Assembly: GCA_023457235.1 (NCBI GenBank)
Contig: JAEWMK010000486.1
Coordinates: 1 to 13,062 of the forward strand
Source: Bacillota bacterium
Lineage (GTDB): Bacteria > Bacillota > Bacilli > Bacillales > Bacillaceae_J
Length of the DNA: 13,062 nucleotides
Reading direction: 5' to 3'
The notes below the pieces were generated by a model. It did no database searches. It was given only the letters and a program-made list of their open reading frames with translations, and had not been told where the DNA came from. The translations under genes were made by a program, and so were the position numbers. Position 1 is the stretch's first letter. Every line of letters begins with the position of its first letter. Below are positions 5,700-12,591 of this stretch, piece by piece.

Positions 5700-7806
5700 A
5701 ATAAAAGACTACTGTACTAAAGAAATAGTAAAGGTTAATCCATCAGATACATTTAAAGATGTATTAAATCAATTCTTAAACACTGAACTTGAGATTGGTT
5801 GTGTTATTAGTGGATCCGGAAAATTAGAAGGGATTATTAGTAAAAACTCGATCCTAAGAGAAATCATGAAAGGCGTTAGTATAAATTCTCCTATTCTCCC
5901 AAATATTCGTAAAAATGTCGTCACAATCGACGCCAATGCACCCATGGATCATGCTCGTGATATTATGCTTCTAAACAAAGTTGCACATGGCGTAGTAGTT
6001 GATGAAAAAAATTTAGTCCTTGGAGTCGTATCAAAAGCAGATATTATACGTGGGTTTCTACACGAAAAACATTTACTTGTTAATCAGTTAAGTAATCTTA
6101 TCTCCCATCTTGAAGTTGCCGTTATATCGATTAATTCTGAAGGTATCATTGAGACGTTTAATCCAGCTGCGGAACAAATACTTGGAATCAACAACAACAA
6201 TAGTTTAGGTGAAGAGATCACCTCTACTATTCCAGAAATTTCAAATAATCTATATGCATCCCTTCATAATCAGGAGCTCAAAAAATTAGACAGAATTACT
6301 TATAAGGATAAAACGCTTATTGCGTCCTATATTCCCATTTCAAATAAAAATCAACAAAAGGGTGCAATGGCTGTATTACAGGATATTACTACACTTGAGA
6401 CATTTGCAAAGGAGTTAGAATATACCAAGAAATTGAAACAAACTCTAGGCTATGCTCTGTCACTTTCCTATGATGCAATTGTCATTCTCGATGAGAATGG
6501 ATATGTTACGGATACCAATGACGCAACATTAGATTTATTTGAAATTCAGGATGAACTTGTAGGTCATCATTGGTTCGATAAAGTAAAGGTTCTAGACATC
6601 AAGAAAGTCCTATCAGGAAAAAGAGTTGAAAGTAATGTCAAAACAATAAATGGTAAGATGTGCATCGTAAATCAAGAACCAATATTCCAATCCGAAAAGA
6701 TTTGTGGGGCTATAATAAAAATTATTTACCGTCAGATTGATGATTGGAAAGATATCATCAAACGAATTGAAATTTTAGAAAATGAAGTTAATTTCTATAA
6801 AGATGAGTTACAAAAAATCGCACCAATATCGAACTCATTTGATCGAATTATTAGCAAAAATCGAGATATGGATAGGATTAAAAGGCATGCTTTCCTAGCG
6901 TCTGATAGTGTTTCCACAGTTTTAATACAAGGTGAAAGTGGTACAGGAAAAGAATTATTTGCAGAAGCGATTCACCGGGAATCAAAAAGAATTGGAGAAT
7001 TTGTAAAAATAAATTGTGCAGCCATTCCTGCTGAATTGTTAGAATCGGAACTTTTTGGATATGTCGATGGTGCCTTTACTGGAGCTAAAAGAGGTGGAAA
7101 GAAAGGAAGATTCGAATTAGCTAATAACGGAACCCTATTTTTGGATGAAATTGGAGATATGTCCTTACCATTGCAAGCAAAAATACTTCGTGTTCTTCAA
7201 GAAAGGTCATTTGAAAGAATTGGTGATCTTAAAACACAACAAGTAGATGTTAGAATCATAGCAGCTACACATAAAAACTTAAAACAAATGGTACTTGATG
7301 GTACGTTTCGAGAAGATTTGTACTATAGGATTGACGTTGTTTCGTTTCTCCTTCCCCCATTAAGAGACCGCCTAGACGATTTACCACTTTTGTGTAATTA
7401 CCTTATAAAAAAGTTAAATAAAAAGTTGAACAAAAATGTTCAAGGAATCACTTCTGAAACACTTATTTTCATGGAGAAATATGGTTGGCCCGGAAATGTT
7501 AGACAATTAGAAAATGTACTTGAAAGAGCGATGAATTTGGGTGTTGATCGTTGGATTGAACCACAGCACCTTCCAAAAGAATTAACACAATATAACAAAC
7601 CAACAAGTGTTGTTCCATCTGCTGCCCAACAAATATCTGGTGAAAATACTTTAGATGAAATCGAAAAACAAGCTATTATGGAGATTTTAAAGAAAACAAA
7701 TTTTAACCGTTCTGAAGCAGCAAAGCAACTTGGAATTAGCCGGTCAGGGCTTTATAAAAAACTTAAAAAATACGGAATTCGTTCAGAAATGCAGTTTCAT
7801 TCCTAA
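5692..7806 (+). CDS. Sigma-54-dependent transcriptional activator (CBS-CBS-PAS-PAS-AAA+-HTH)
   Basis: A 704-residue enhancer-binding protein. Residues 1-125 form a CBS pair (IKDYCTKEIVKVNPSDT..., GVVSKADIIRGFL). Two PAS-like domains follow at about 135-235 (AVISINSEGIIETFNPAAEQILG) and 250-345 (AIVILDENGYVTDTNDA), then a helical linker with coiled-coil character (350-378). The AAA+ domain has Walker A GESGTGKE (414-421), the sigma-54 contact loop GAFTGA (460-465), Walker B LFLDEIGD (482-489) and FREDLYYRID with the arginine-finger region (539-548). A Fis-type HTH ends the protein (NRSEAAKQLGISRSGLYKK, 672-690). There is no receiver domain, so it likely senses a small molecule directly. It is divergent from the BC operon and convergent with the dehydrogenase-synthetase operon, both with sigma-54-type promoters, so it is their probable activator, comparable in role to BkdR. 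The start choice is discussed under the mini-ORF. Confidence 0.93.
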   Translation: MFRIKDYCTKEIVKVNPSDTFKDVLNQFLNTELEIGCVISGSGKLEGIISKNSILREIMKGVSINSPILPNIRKNVVTIDANAPMDHARDIMLLNKVAHGVVVDEKNLVLGVVSKADIIRGFLHEKHLLVNQLSNLISHLEVAVISINSEGIIETFNPAAEQILGINNNNSLGEEITSTIPEISNNLYASLHNQELKKLDRITYKDKTLIASYIPISNKNQQKGAMAVLQDITTLETFAKELEYTKKLKQTLGYALSLSYDAIVILDENGYVTDTNDATLDLFEIQDELVGHHWFDKVKVLDIKKVLSGKRVESNVKTINGKMCIVNQEPIFQSEKICGAIIKIIYRQIDDWKDIIKRIEILENEVNFYKDELQKIAPISNSFDRIISKNRDMDRIKRHAFLASDSVSTVLIQGESGTGKELFAEAIHRESKRIGEFVKINCAAIPAELLESELFGYVDGAFTGAKRGGKKGRFELANNGTLFLDEIGDMSLPLQAKILRVLQERSFERIGDLKTQQVDVRIIAATHKNLKQMVLDGTFREDLYYRIDVVSFLLPPLRDRLDDLPLLCNYLIKKLNKKLNKNVQGITSETLIFMEKYGWPGNVRQLENVLERAMNLGVDRWIEPQHLPKELTQYNKPTSVVPSAAQQISGENTLDEIEKQAIMEILKKTNFNRSEAAKQLGISRSGLYKKLKKYGIRSEMQFHS

Positions 7807-7848
7807 ATTTAATGAAAAAAGAGCTGTCCGATAAATCCTTACAATGAA

Positions 7849-7897
7849 GGAAGTAGAGAAAACCAATTCGGTTCTCTCCACTTTCTTTTCTGTTTTT
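7849..7897 (+). terminator. Rho-independent terminator of the activator gene, possibly bidirectional
   Basis: A 16-base arm (7849-7864) pairs with 7870-7885 across a five-base loop (AATTC) with two A-C mismatches on the plus strand, followed by the T-rich stretch TTTTCTGTTTTT (7886-7897). On the minus strand the same arms pair better, with G-U wobbles and one mismatch, so it may also stop leftward transcription from the monooxygenase operon, though no strong T run follows in that direction. Confidence 0.65.
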
Positions 7898-7914
7898 CAG
7901 ATTATTATCTGAAA
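7895..7914. repeat. Short perfect inverted repeat
   Basis: TTTCAGAT (7895-7902) and ATCTGAAA (7907-7914) form an eight-base-pair stem with a four-base loop, directly after the activator terminator. It may be a second termination hairpin or part of a small repeat element in this convergent gap. Confidence 0.5.
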
Positions 7915-8000
7915 GTAATTTTCGGATGCCTGCTATTTCAGGAAATTGCGGGCTAATGCCACACCTTAGAGACTAGCTGTCTTTTTGGGGTCTTTTTCCC

Positions 8001-8921
8001 TCAATCTCTGGAAGAAGATTTTGTCAATACAAATCGCTTTGCTTCTTCATATTCTCGAATTAACTGCTCTATAATTTCTGCAATTGGTTCTACTTTATGA
8101 ACAGCAGATACTCCATGACCGGCAGACCAAAGATCACGCCACAATGTAACATCGCCCAATTGTTTAAAATTAAATATCCCTCCTGGTTTCAGAGATTTGA
8201 TGTCAATCCCTGCTTTTTCTAAACTAGGGATCAAATAATTTGCCTTTATCCCACTTAAAGCATCCGTATAGAAAATATCATCTATTGTTGAGCTAACAAG
8301 CATTTCTTTATACTGCCCAGGAGCTGAACTTTCTTCGGCAGCTATAAACCTCGTACCCATATAAGCGAAATCTGCCCCTAACAAACGGGCTGCAAAAACA
8401 TCCTTCCCATGTGAAATTCCACCTGCAAGGATGATAGTCCCCCTCCAAAATTCTTTTACAGCAGAAATAAAAGCAAATGGGTTTAATGATCCTCCATGTC
8501 CGCCCGCCCCACTGCAGACCAGAATGAGTCCATCTACCCCTGAGTCTGCTGCTTTCTTCGCATGTTTTAGCGTGGTTACATCAGAATACACTAGCCCACC
8601 ATAGCTATGGACAACCTCAATTACTTTACCCGGATGGCCAAGCGAAGTGATGACGATAGGTGGTTCGTACTGTCGAATTAATTCTACGTCTTCTGTAAAT
8701 CTCTTATTCCGAAAGTGAGATACTAGATTGACTGCCCAAGGCTCGCTTGGCAATGCTTCTTTTATCTGACGAAACCACTGTTCTAAAATTTCTCCAGTAC
8801 GTGCGTTTGCTAACGGAAATGATCCTACTACTCCATTCTTACTCGCAGCAATTACTAGTTCAGGGTATGATACTAAAAACATCGGAGCAACAATGACAGG
8901 GACAGACAACTTATCTTGCAT
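8001..8921 (-). CDS. Nitronate monooxygenase-like FMN protein
   Basis: A 306-residue TIM-barrel flavoprotein of the nitronate monooxygenase/2-nitropropane dioxygenase/FabK-like superfamily. VPVIVAPMFLVSYPELVIAAS (7-27) is the N-terminal barrel strand and phosphate-proximal loop; CSGAGGHGG (136-144) holds the conserved His142 used as catalytic base in true nitronate monooxygenases; AGGISHGKDVFAARLLGADFAYMGTRF (166-192) is the FMN-phosphate-binding part. The family fold is clear but the substrate is not: members also act as enoyl reductases or NADH:quinone reductases. It begins 27 bases after the synthetase gene with an AAGGAAG site and is the last gene of the dehydrogenase-synthetase operon, so it probably serves the same catabolic route. 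One speculation is reduction or detoxification of an unsaturated intermediate. No export signal is seen. Confidence 0.85.
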   Translation of the reverse strand: MQDKLSVPVIVAPMFLVSYPELVIAASKNGVVGSFPLANARTGEILEQWFRQIKEALPSEPWAVNLVSHFRNKRFTEDVELIRQYEPPIVITSLGHPGKVIEVVHSYGGLVYSDVTTLKHAKKAADSGVDGLILVCSGAGGHGGSLNPFAFISAVKEFWRGTIILAGGISHGKDVFAARLLGADFAYMGTRFIAAEESSAPGQYKEMLVSSTIDDIFYTDALSGIKANYLIPSLEKAGIDIKSLKPGGIFNFKQLGDVTLWRDLWSAGHGVSAVHKVEPIAEIIEQLIREYEEAKRFVLTKSSSRD

Positions 8922-8948
8922 TTTTACACACTTCCTTTTTCATTCCAC

Positions 8949-10544
8949 TTATATGGTCGTTTGTTTAATAAAAGTACTTTCAAAGTTTTTTCTAAAAATA
9001 TGCTTTTGAATTTTTCCAGATGATGTCATTGGAAATTCTTCAAGGAACACAACTTTTTTAGGAACTTTAAATCCCCCTAAATATTGTTTACAAAACTGAA
9101 TGAGTTCCTCTTCTTCTATTCTTTTGTTATCTTTAGTAATTACAAATGCGGTGACAGCCTCTGTCCAGCGCTCATGTGGCAATCCAACTACTGCCACGTT
9201 TTCCACAATAGGATGTCTTAAGATTGCTTTCTCGACTTCAATTGATGAAACATTTACTCCACCTGTCTTGATCATGTCCTTTTTTCGATCTACAAACCAA
9301 AGAATCCCATCCTTATCAAAATATCCATAATCACCACTGTGGAACCATCCATATTCAAATGCTTCTTTTGTTTTTTCAATATCATTTAAATAACCTTCCA
9401 TCGCTTGAGGACCACGATAGACAATTTCACCGATTTCCCCATTTTGAAGAATATTACCAGAATGATCCATTATCCCTACTTCCGTATTAACGGCAGCATT
9501 GCCAACTGAACCAGACTTTATTAATTGATGTTCAGGGCGGAATACGGTTGCTACAGGTGCCATTTCAGTTTGACCAAATAACAAAGCAAATTCACAATGA
9601 AATACCTCATGTGCTCGTTTAAGATCATGGTCAGGCATAGGAGCCATAGCATAAATACACAGCCTCAATGTAGAGAGGTCATATTTTTGACGTTCAGGAT
9701 GGTTTATTAATGTACGATACATCATTGGCAGACCAAAAATTTGCGTTGCTCCTTCTTTTTCAATAAGTTCCATAAGTTCTATTGGATCAAACTTCTTCAT
9801 AATAACAGTCGTTCCTCCAGCTAGTAAAACTGGTGTTGATATAGCATTTATCTGCGCAACATGATAAAGCGGCAACATAGCTATTGAAACATCTTTTTCA
9901 TGAAATTTAAGGTCAAACGCCGTCCCTAAGGAATTCATATATACAGCAAGATGACTACTCATTACTCCTTTAGGATTAGAAGTTGTCCCGCTAGTGTATA
10001 AACATTGCATCAAATCTCGATCTTCAACTTCAATTTCAACCTCTTGATTTGTTTGCTTTTTCCAAAGTGAATTCCATTCGATAATACGAGTGAAAGAAGA
10101 TGGGATTGATTCACAAGATTCCTTGCCTATTACAATAATGGAGTTTAATGTATGATTATTCTTTAGATCAGGCAGCTTCTCAAGGTAGACCTCTTCCGTA
10201 ACAACTGCCTTTGCACATGCATCTTTTATAATATACTCAACTTCCTCTAAAACTAAATTAAGATTGATTGGGACCACTGTTATACCAGTTTTTGCACATG
10301 CAAAATATACGAGAAAAAATTCCAAAGAGTTTGATGAAAGAAGGGCTAGTCGATCTCCCTTCTTTAAACCTATCGATAAAAAACCATTTGCTACTTTATT
10401 TACTAAATTATTACACTCTTGATAGCTAATTCGACGTTCTCCATCTACAATTGCAATATTATTAGAATATTTGGCAGCACTTCTTTTTAGAATATCTCCT
10501 ACATTTACCCGCTGTATTAGGTTCTCATTTAGTGACAAATCCAT
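8949..10544 (-). CDS. AMP-forming acyl-CoA synthetase (class I adenylate-forming)
   Basis: A 531-residue enzyme that activates a carboxylic acid with ATP and CoA. Motifs in order are the P-loop YTSGTTSNPKGVM (183-195), LPLYHVAQ (224-231), FGQTEMAP (323-330), GWFHSGDYGYFD (399-410), the hinge DRKKDMIKTGGVNVSSIEVE (419-438) and the C-terminal TSSGKIQK with catalytic Lys511. Length is normal for the medium/long-chain family; YngI is a plausible counterpart. Chain specificity cannot be read. It lies 63 bases after the dehydrogenase gene, same strand. The start is uncertain: the GAGGG before the ATG at 10544 directly abuts it, which is too close, and a TGA lies two codons upstream. A TTG at codon 3 (10536-10538) has better spacing and may be the real start. 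The 63-base gap upstream holds no recognisable promoter. Confidence 0.93.
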   Translation of the reverse strand: MDLSLNENLIQRVNVGDILKRSAAKYSNNIAIVDGERRISYQECNNLVNKVANGFLSIGLKKGDRLALLSSNSLEFFLVYFACAKTGITVVPINLNLVLEEVEYIIKDACAKAVVTEEVYLEKLPDLKNNHTLNSIIVIGKESCESIPSSFTRIIEWNSLWKKQTNQEVEIEVEDRDLMQCLYTSGTTSNPKGVMSSHLAVYMNSLGTAFDLKFHEKDVSIAMLPLYHVAQINAISTPVLLAGGTTVIMKKFDPIELMELIEKEGATQIFGLPMMYRTLINHPERQKYDLSTLRLCIYAMAPMPDHDLKRAHEVFHCEFALLFGQTEMAPVATVFRPEHQLIKSGSVGNAAVNTEVGIMDHSGNILQNGEIGEIVYRGPQAMEGYLNDIEKTKEAFEYGWFHSGDYGYFDKDGILWFVDRKKDMIKTGGVNVSSIEVEKAILRHPIVENVAVVGLPHERWTEAVTAFVITKDNKRIEEEELIQFCKQYLGGFKVPKKVVFLEEFPMTSSGKIQKHIFRKNFESTFIKQTTI

Positions 10545-10607
10545 CCCTCATTTCAAATATTTCGTAACAATATAGATTTTTTTCATTACAAATTGGACGT
10601 TATCATT

Positions 10608-11753
10608 CTAAAATGTCTTCACACCTAAAACTTCCCTTGCTATTATTAATCTTCTTACTTCGGATGTGCCAGCACCAATTTCATAGAGTTTAGCATCTCT
10701 TAGATAGCGATTAACTGGAAAATCAAGCATATATCCATACCCTCCATGAATTTGAACGGCTTCCAGGGCAACCTTCGTTGCGGTTTCCGCGGTAAATAAA
10801 ATTGCAGCAGCAGCTTTTAGATTTATATTAATACCTTTAGCCGCATCATTTGCTGCATCATAGGTTAACAATCTAGCAGCCTGAAGATTTGTATACATGT
10901 CTGCAATTTTTGCCTGAATAAGCTGAAAATTAGCAATTTCTTTTCCAAACTGTGACCGTTCTTTAGAATACTTTACTGCTTCTCGATATGCACCTTCGCC
11001 TATCCCTAAAGCAAGAGAGGAAACTATTACTCTTTCGATATCTAAACCACTCATTACAACCTTAATTCCTCTATTTTCTTCACCTAGTAGATTTTCAGCT
11101 GGGACTTTACAATTATCGAAAATTAACTCTGCAGTTTCTGATCCTCTGTTCCCCATTTTCTCCAGCCGCTTAGAAACTGAAAAGCCTGGGTAGTTTTTTT
11201 CAACAATGAATGCTGAAATCCCATGAGCACCCTTCTCTTTATTAGTTCTGGCGTAGACAAGTAATACATCCGCAATTGGTCCATTCGTAATAAAAGTCTT
11301 GCTACCATTGAGAATATAGTAATCTCCTTCACGTTTAGCAGTAGTTTTCATGTTGATTGCATCAGAACCTGATCCAGGTTCTGTTAATCCAAGTGCTCCA
11401 ATTAATTCTCCACTACATAATCCTGGTAAATACTTGTTTCTTTGTTCTTCATTTGCGTTGTGATAAAGATTATGTGCACATAAATTTGAATGTGCTGCAT
11501 AAGAAACCGCAATGGCTGCACTATATTTGGCGATTTCTTCTGTAACAATAGCTTGTTCAACTGGTCCCATTCCACTGCCGCCATATTGTTCAGGAATTGT
11601 TACTCCAAGAATCCCTAGTTCCCCCATTTTACGCCATAAATGCATTGGAAATTCATCATTTCGGTCTATTTCTTCTGCAATGGGAGCGATTTCATTTTTT
11701 ACAAACTGACTTACTGTTCTTTTTAATAACATTGCTTCTTCTGATAATTTCAT
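10608..11753 (-). CDS. Acyl-CoA dehydrogenase, isovaleryl-CoA dehydrogenase-like
   Basis: A 381-residue FAD enzyme that oxidises an acyl-CoA to the 2,3-enoyl-CoA and passes electrons to ETF. The FAD-binding segments ALGLTEPGSGSDA (120-132) and FITNGPIADVL (154-164) are present, as is the QIHGGYGYMLDFPVNRYLRDAKLYEIGAGTSEVRR region near the C-terminus. The residue at the usual MCAD/SCAD base position is not Glu (YEIGAGTSE). Instead Glu240 in SGLDIERV matches the base of isovaleryl-CoA dehydrogenase (Glu254 in human numbering), and YAAHSNLC also matches that subfamily. This supports a branched or methyl-substituted substrate, such as isovaleryl- or citronellyl-CoA. Start ATG at 11753 has a strong GAGGGGG site. 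It heads an operon with the synthetase and flavoprotein, behind a sigma-54-type promoter. Confidence 0.94.
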   Translation of the reverse strand: MKLSEEAMLLKRTVSQFVKNEIAPIAEEIDRNDEFPMHLWRKMGELGILGVTIPEQYGGSGMGPVEQAIVTEEIAKYSAAIAVSYAAHSNLCAHNLYHNANEEQRNKYLPGLCSGELIGALGLTEPGSGSDAINMKTTAKREGDYYILNGSKTFITNGPIADVLLVYARTNKEKGAHGISAFIVEKNYPGFSVSKRLEKMGNRGSETAELIFDNCKVPAENLLGEENRGIKVVMSGLDIERVIVSSLALGIGEGAYREAVKYSKERSQFGKEIANFQLIQAKIADMYTNLQAARLLTYDAANDAAKGININLKAAAAILFTAETATKVALEAVQIHGGYGYMLDFPVNRYLRDAKLYEIGAGTSEVRRLIIAREVLGVKTF

Positions 11754-11808
11754 TCTTTTTCCCCCTCTTAATTAACTGAACTATATATTTGTTTAACACT
11801 TTTACATA

Positions 11809-11824
11809 CGCAAGTTTCATACCA
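11809..11824 (-). promoter_or_regulatory. Candidate sigma-54 promoter of the dehydrogenase operon
   Basis: The minus strand reads TGGTAT-GAAAC-TTGCG. The invariant GG and GC are present with canonical spacing; the -24 box differs at two less conserved positions and the last base of the -12 box is G instead of A. The inferred start near 11798 leaves a leader of about 45 bases before the ATG at 11753. It lies between a terminator and the gene, where a promoter is needed. Confidence 0.65.
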
Positions 11825-11899
11825 AATTTAAAGGCTTTAATTTCTAACTTTATGTTGTTTATGTTTGTCTTTCTTTGAAACAAGTGTGTACAATAGTTA

Positions 11900-11911
11900 C
11901 ATATGTAGATA
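11900..11911. promoter_or_regulatory. Candidate upstream activator site, copy 2
   Basis: CATATGTAGATA matches copy 1 (5536-5547) at 10 of 12 positions and overlaps the ten-base palindrome TACATATGTA (11898-11907). It is also inside a wider imperfect inverted repeat beginning TGTGTA near 11885 and ending TACACA near 11914. It lies about 76 bases upstream of the sigma-54-type -24 box at 11824. The role is inferred from position and similarity. Confidence 0.4.
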
Positions 11912-11955
11912 CACAGAAGAAGGACGCTCTTGAATATTTGAAAAAAGATGTTATA

Positions 11956-12000
11956 TAAAAATAATCGTATCCCTAATTTTTAATATTAGGGATACGATTC
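11956..12000 (-). terminator. Rho-independent terminator after the 3-hydroxyacyl-CoA dehydrogenase pseudogene
   Basis: A perfect 15-base-pair stem (11963-11977 with 11985-11999; arms AATCGTATCCCTAAT and its complement) encloses a seven-base loop. On the minus strand it is followed by ATTTTTATAT, a U-rich tail. It begins about 20 bases after the pseudogene stop and separates that transcript from the dehydrogenase operon, which explains why a fresh promoter follows. Confidence 0.85.
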
Positions 12001-12018
12001 TAAGTTATAAGTAAAAGA

Positions 12019-12550
12019 TTAGTATTGATAAAACCCCTTGCCTGTCTTTCTACCCAAATGTCCGGCACGTACTAGCTTTTTCAATAATGGACATGGACGG
12101 TATTTGCTATCAGATGTCTCTCTATATAAGGTTTCGATGACAAACGGTAAAGTATCAAAACCGATTAGATCTGCTAGGGCAAGAGGGCCGATCGGATGGT
12201 TGGCCCCCCATTTCATACCTTCATCAATATCTACAGCACTGCCCGTCCCCTCTGCAAGTACAAAAATTGCTTCATTGATCATCGGAACTAAAATTCGATT
12301 AACGGGAATAAGGGCGCATCATGTACAGTTATTCCTTTTTTGCCAAACCTTTCAACCAATTGCTTAATCTCTTCATATGTTTCATCGGATGTTTCTTGAC
12401 CGTGGACAATGCTGAATGTTATCTAATCCTCTTTGTAAAAAACCCTCCTGAAACAACCTGGAGAATTACCTAAAACCCCGCAGTCGCAGCAGTTTGAGCA
12501 ATTCCATTCCCCATTGTTCCAGCGCCAATTATGCCAATTGTCTTTTCCAT
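12019..12550 (-). pseudogene. 3-hydroxyacyl-CoA (3-hydroxybutyryl-CoA) dehydrogenase, degraded
   Basis: Remains of an NAD-dependent 3-hydroxyacyl-CoA dehydrogenase, normally about 285 residues. The start is intact: ATG at 12550 with a GAGGAA site, and the Rossmann loop IGIIGAGTMGNGIAQ. The frame hits TAG after codon 26, slips by one base near 12435-12450 (GFLQRGLDNIQ is readable in the next frame), then jumps near 12411 directly to IVHGQETSDETYEEIKQL, which belongs about 100 residues later in the family. A second slip between GITVHDAP and VNRILVPMINEAIF near 12304-12314 looks like a loss of about four bases. The last 87 codons are intact, including NHPIGPLALADLIGFDT and the C-terminal SKYRPCPLLKKLV...GRKTGKGFYQY. 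The catalytic-histidine region is in the missing part, so no active enzyme is possible. It follows the thiolase gene by 41 bases, as in an mmgA-mmgB order. Confidence 0.9.
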
Positions 12551-12591
12551 TTGGATTCCTCATTTTTTGACTTATTGTTTTCCACTTAGCT

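Larger units (their letters stand above)
7807..8000. other. Convergent intergenic region with several hairpins
   Basis: This 194-base gap between the ends of the activator and flavoprotein genes contains no open frame. Besides the terminator (7849-7897) and the small palindrome (7895-7914) it has CCTG...CAGG near 7928-7941 and AAAAAAGAGCTGTC at the left end, loosely mirrored by AAAAAGACAGCTAGTC on the minus strand at the right end. That density of hairpins and the loosely inverted ends would fit a small non-autonomous repeat element, but no clear target duplication is visible. Confidence 0.4.

Noticed and set aside
5676..5700. Mini-ORF and activator being one frame broken by a frameshift
   Set aside because: The activator's first residues, MFRIKDYCTKEIVKV, already look like a normal CBS domain start, so no missing N-terminus is needed. 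It is kept only as a coupling hypothesis.
10545..10607. Search for a promoter in the dehydrogenase-synthetase gap
   Set aside because: No GG-N10-GC pattern and no convincing -10/-35 pair was found; the synthetase is taken as part of the dehydrogenase operon.
11692..11883. Leftward open frame of 63 codons across the dehydrogenase leader
   Set aside because: It overlaps the start of the dehydrogenase gene in another frame, has low-complexity Lys/Asn-rich composition and no ribosome site.
11862..11890. Plus-strand promoter-like sequence (TTGTCT, about 18 bases, TACAAT)
   Set aside because: No plausible gene follows on the plus strand; downstream frames close within a few codons and the next element is the leftward terminator.
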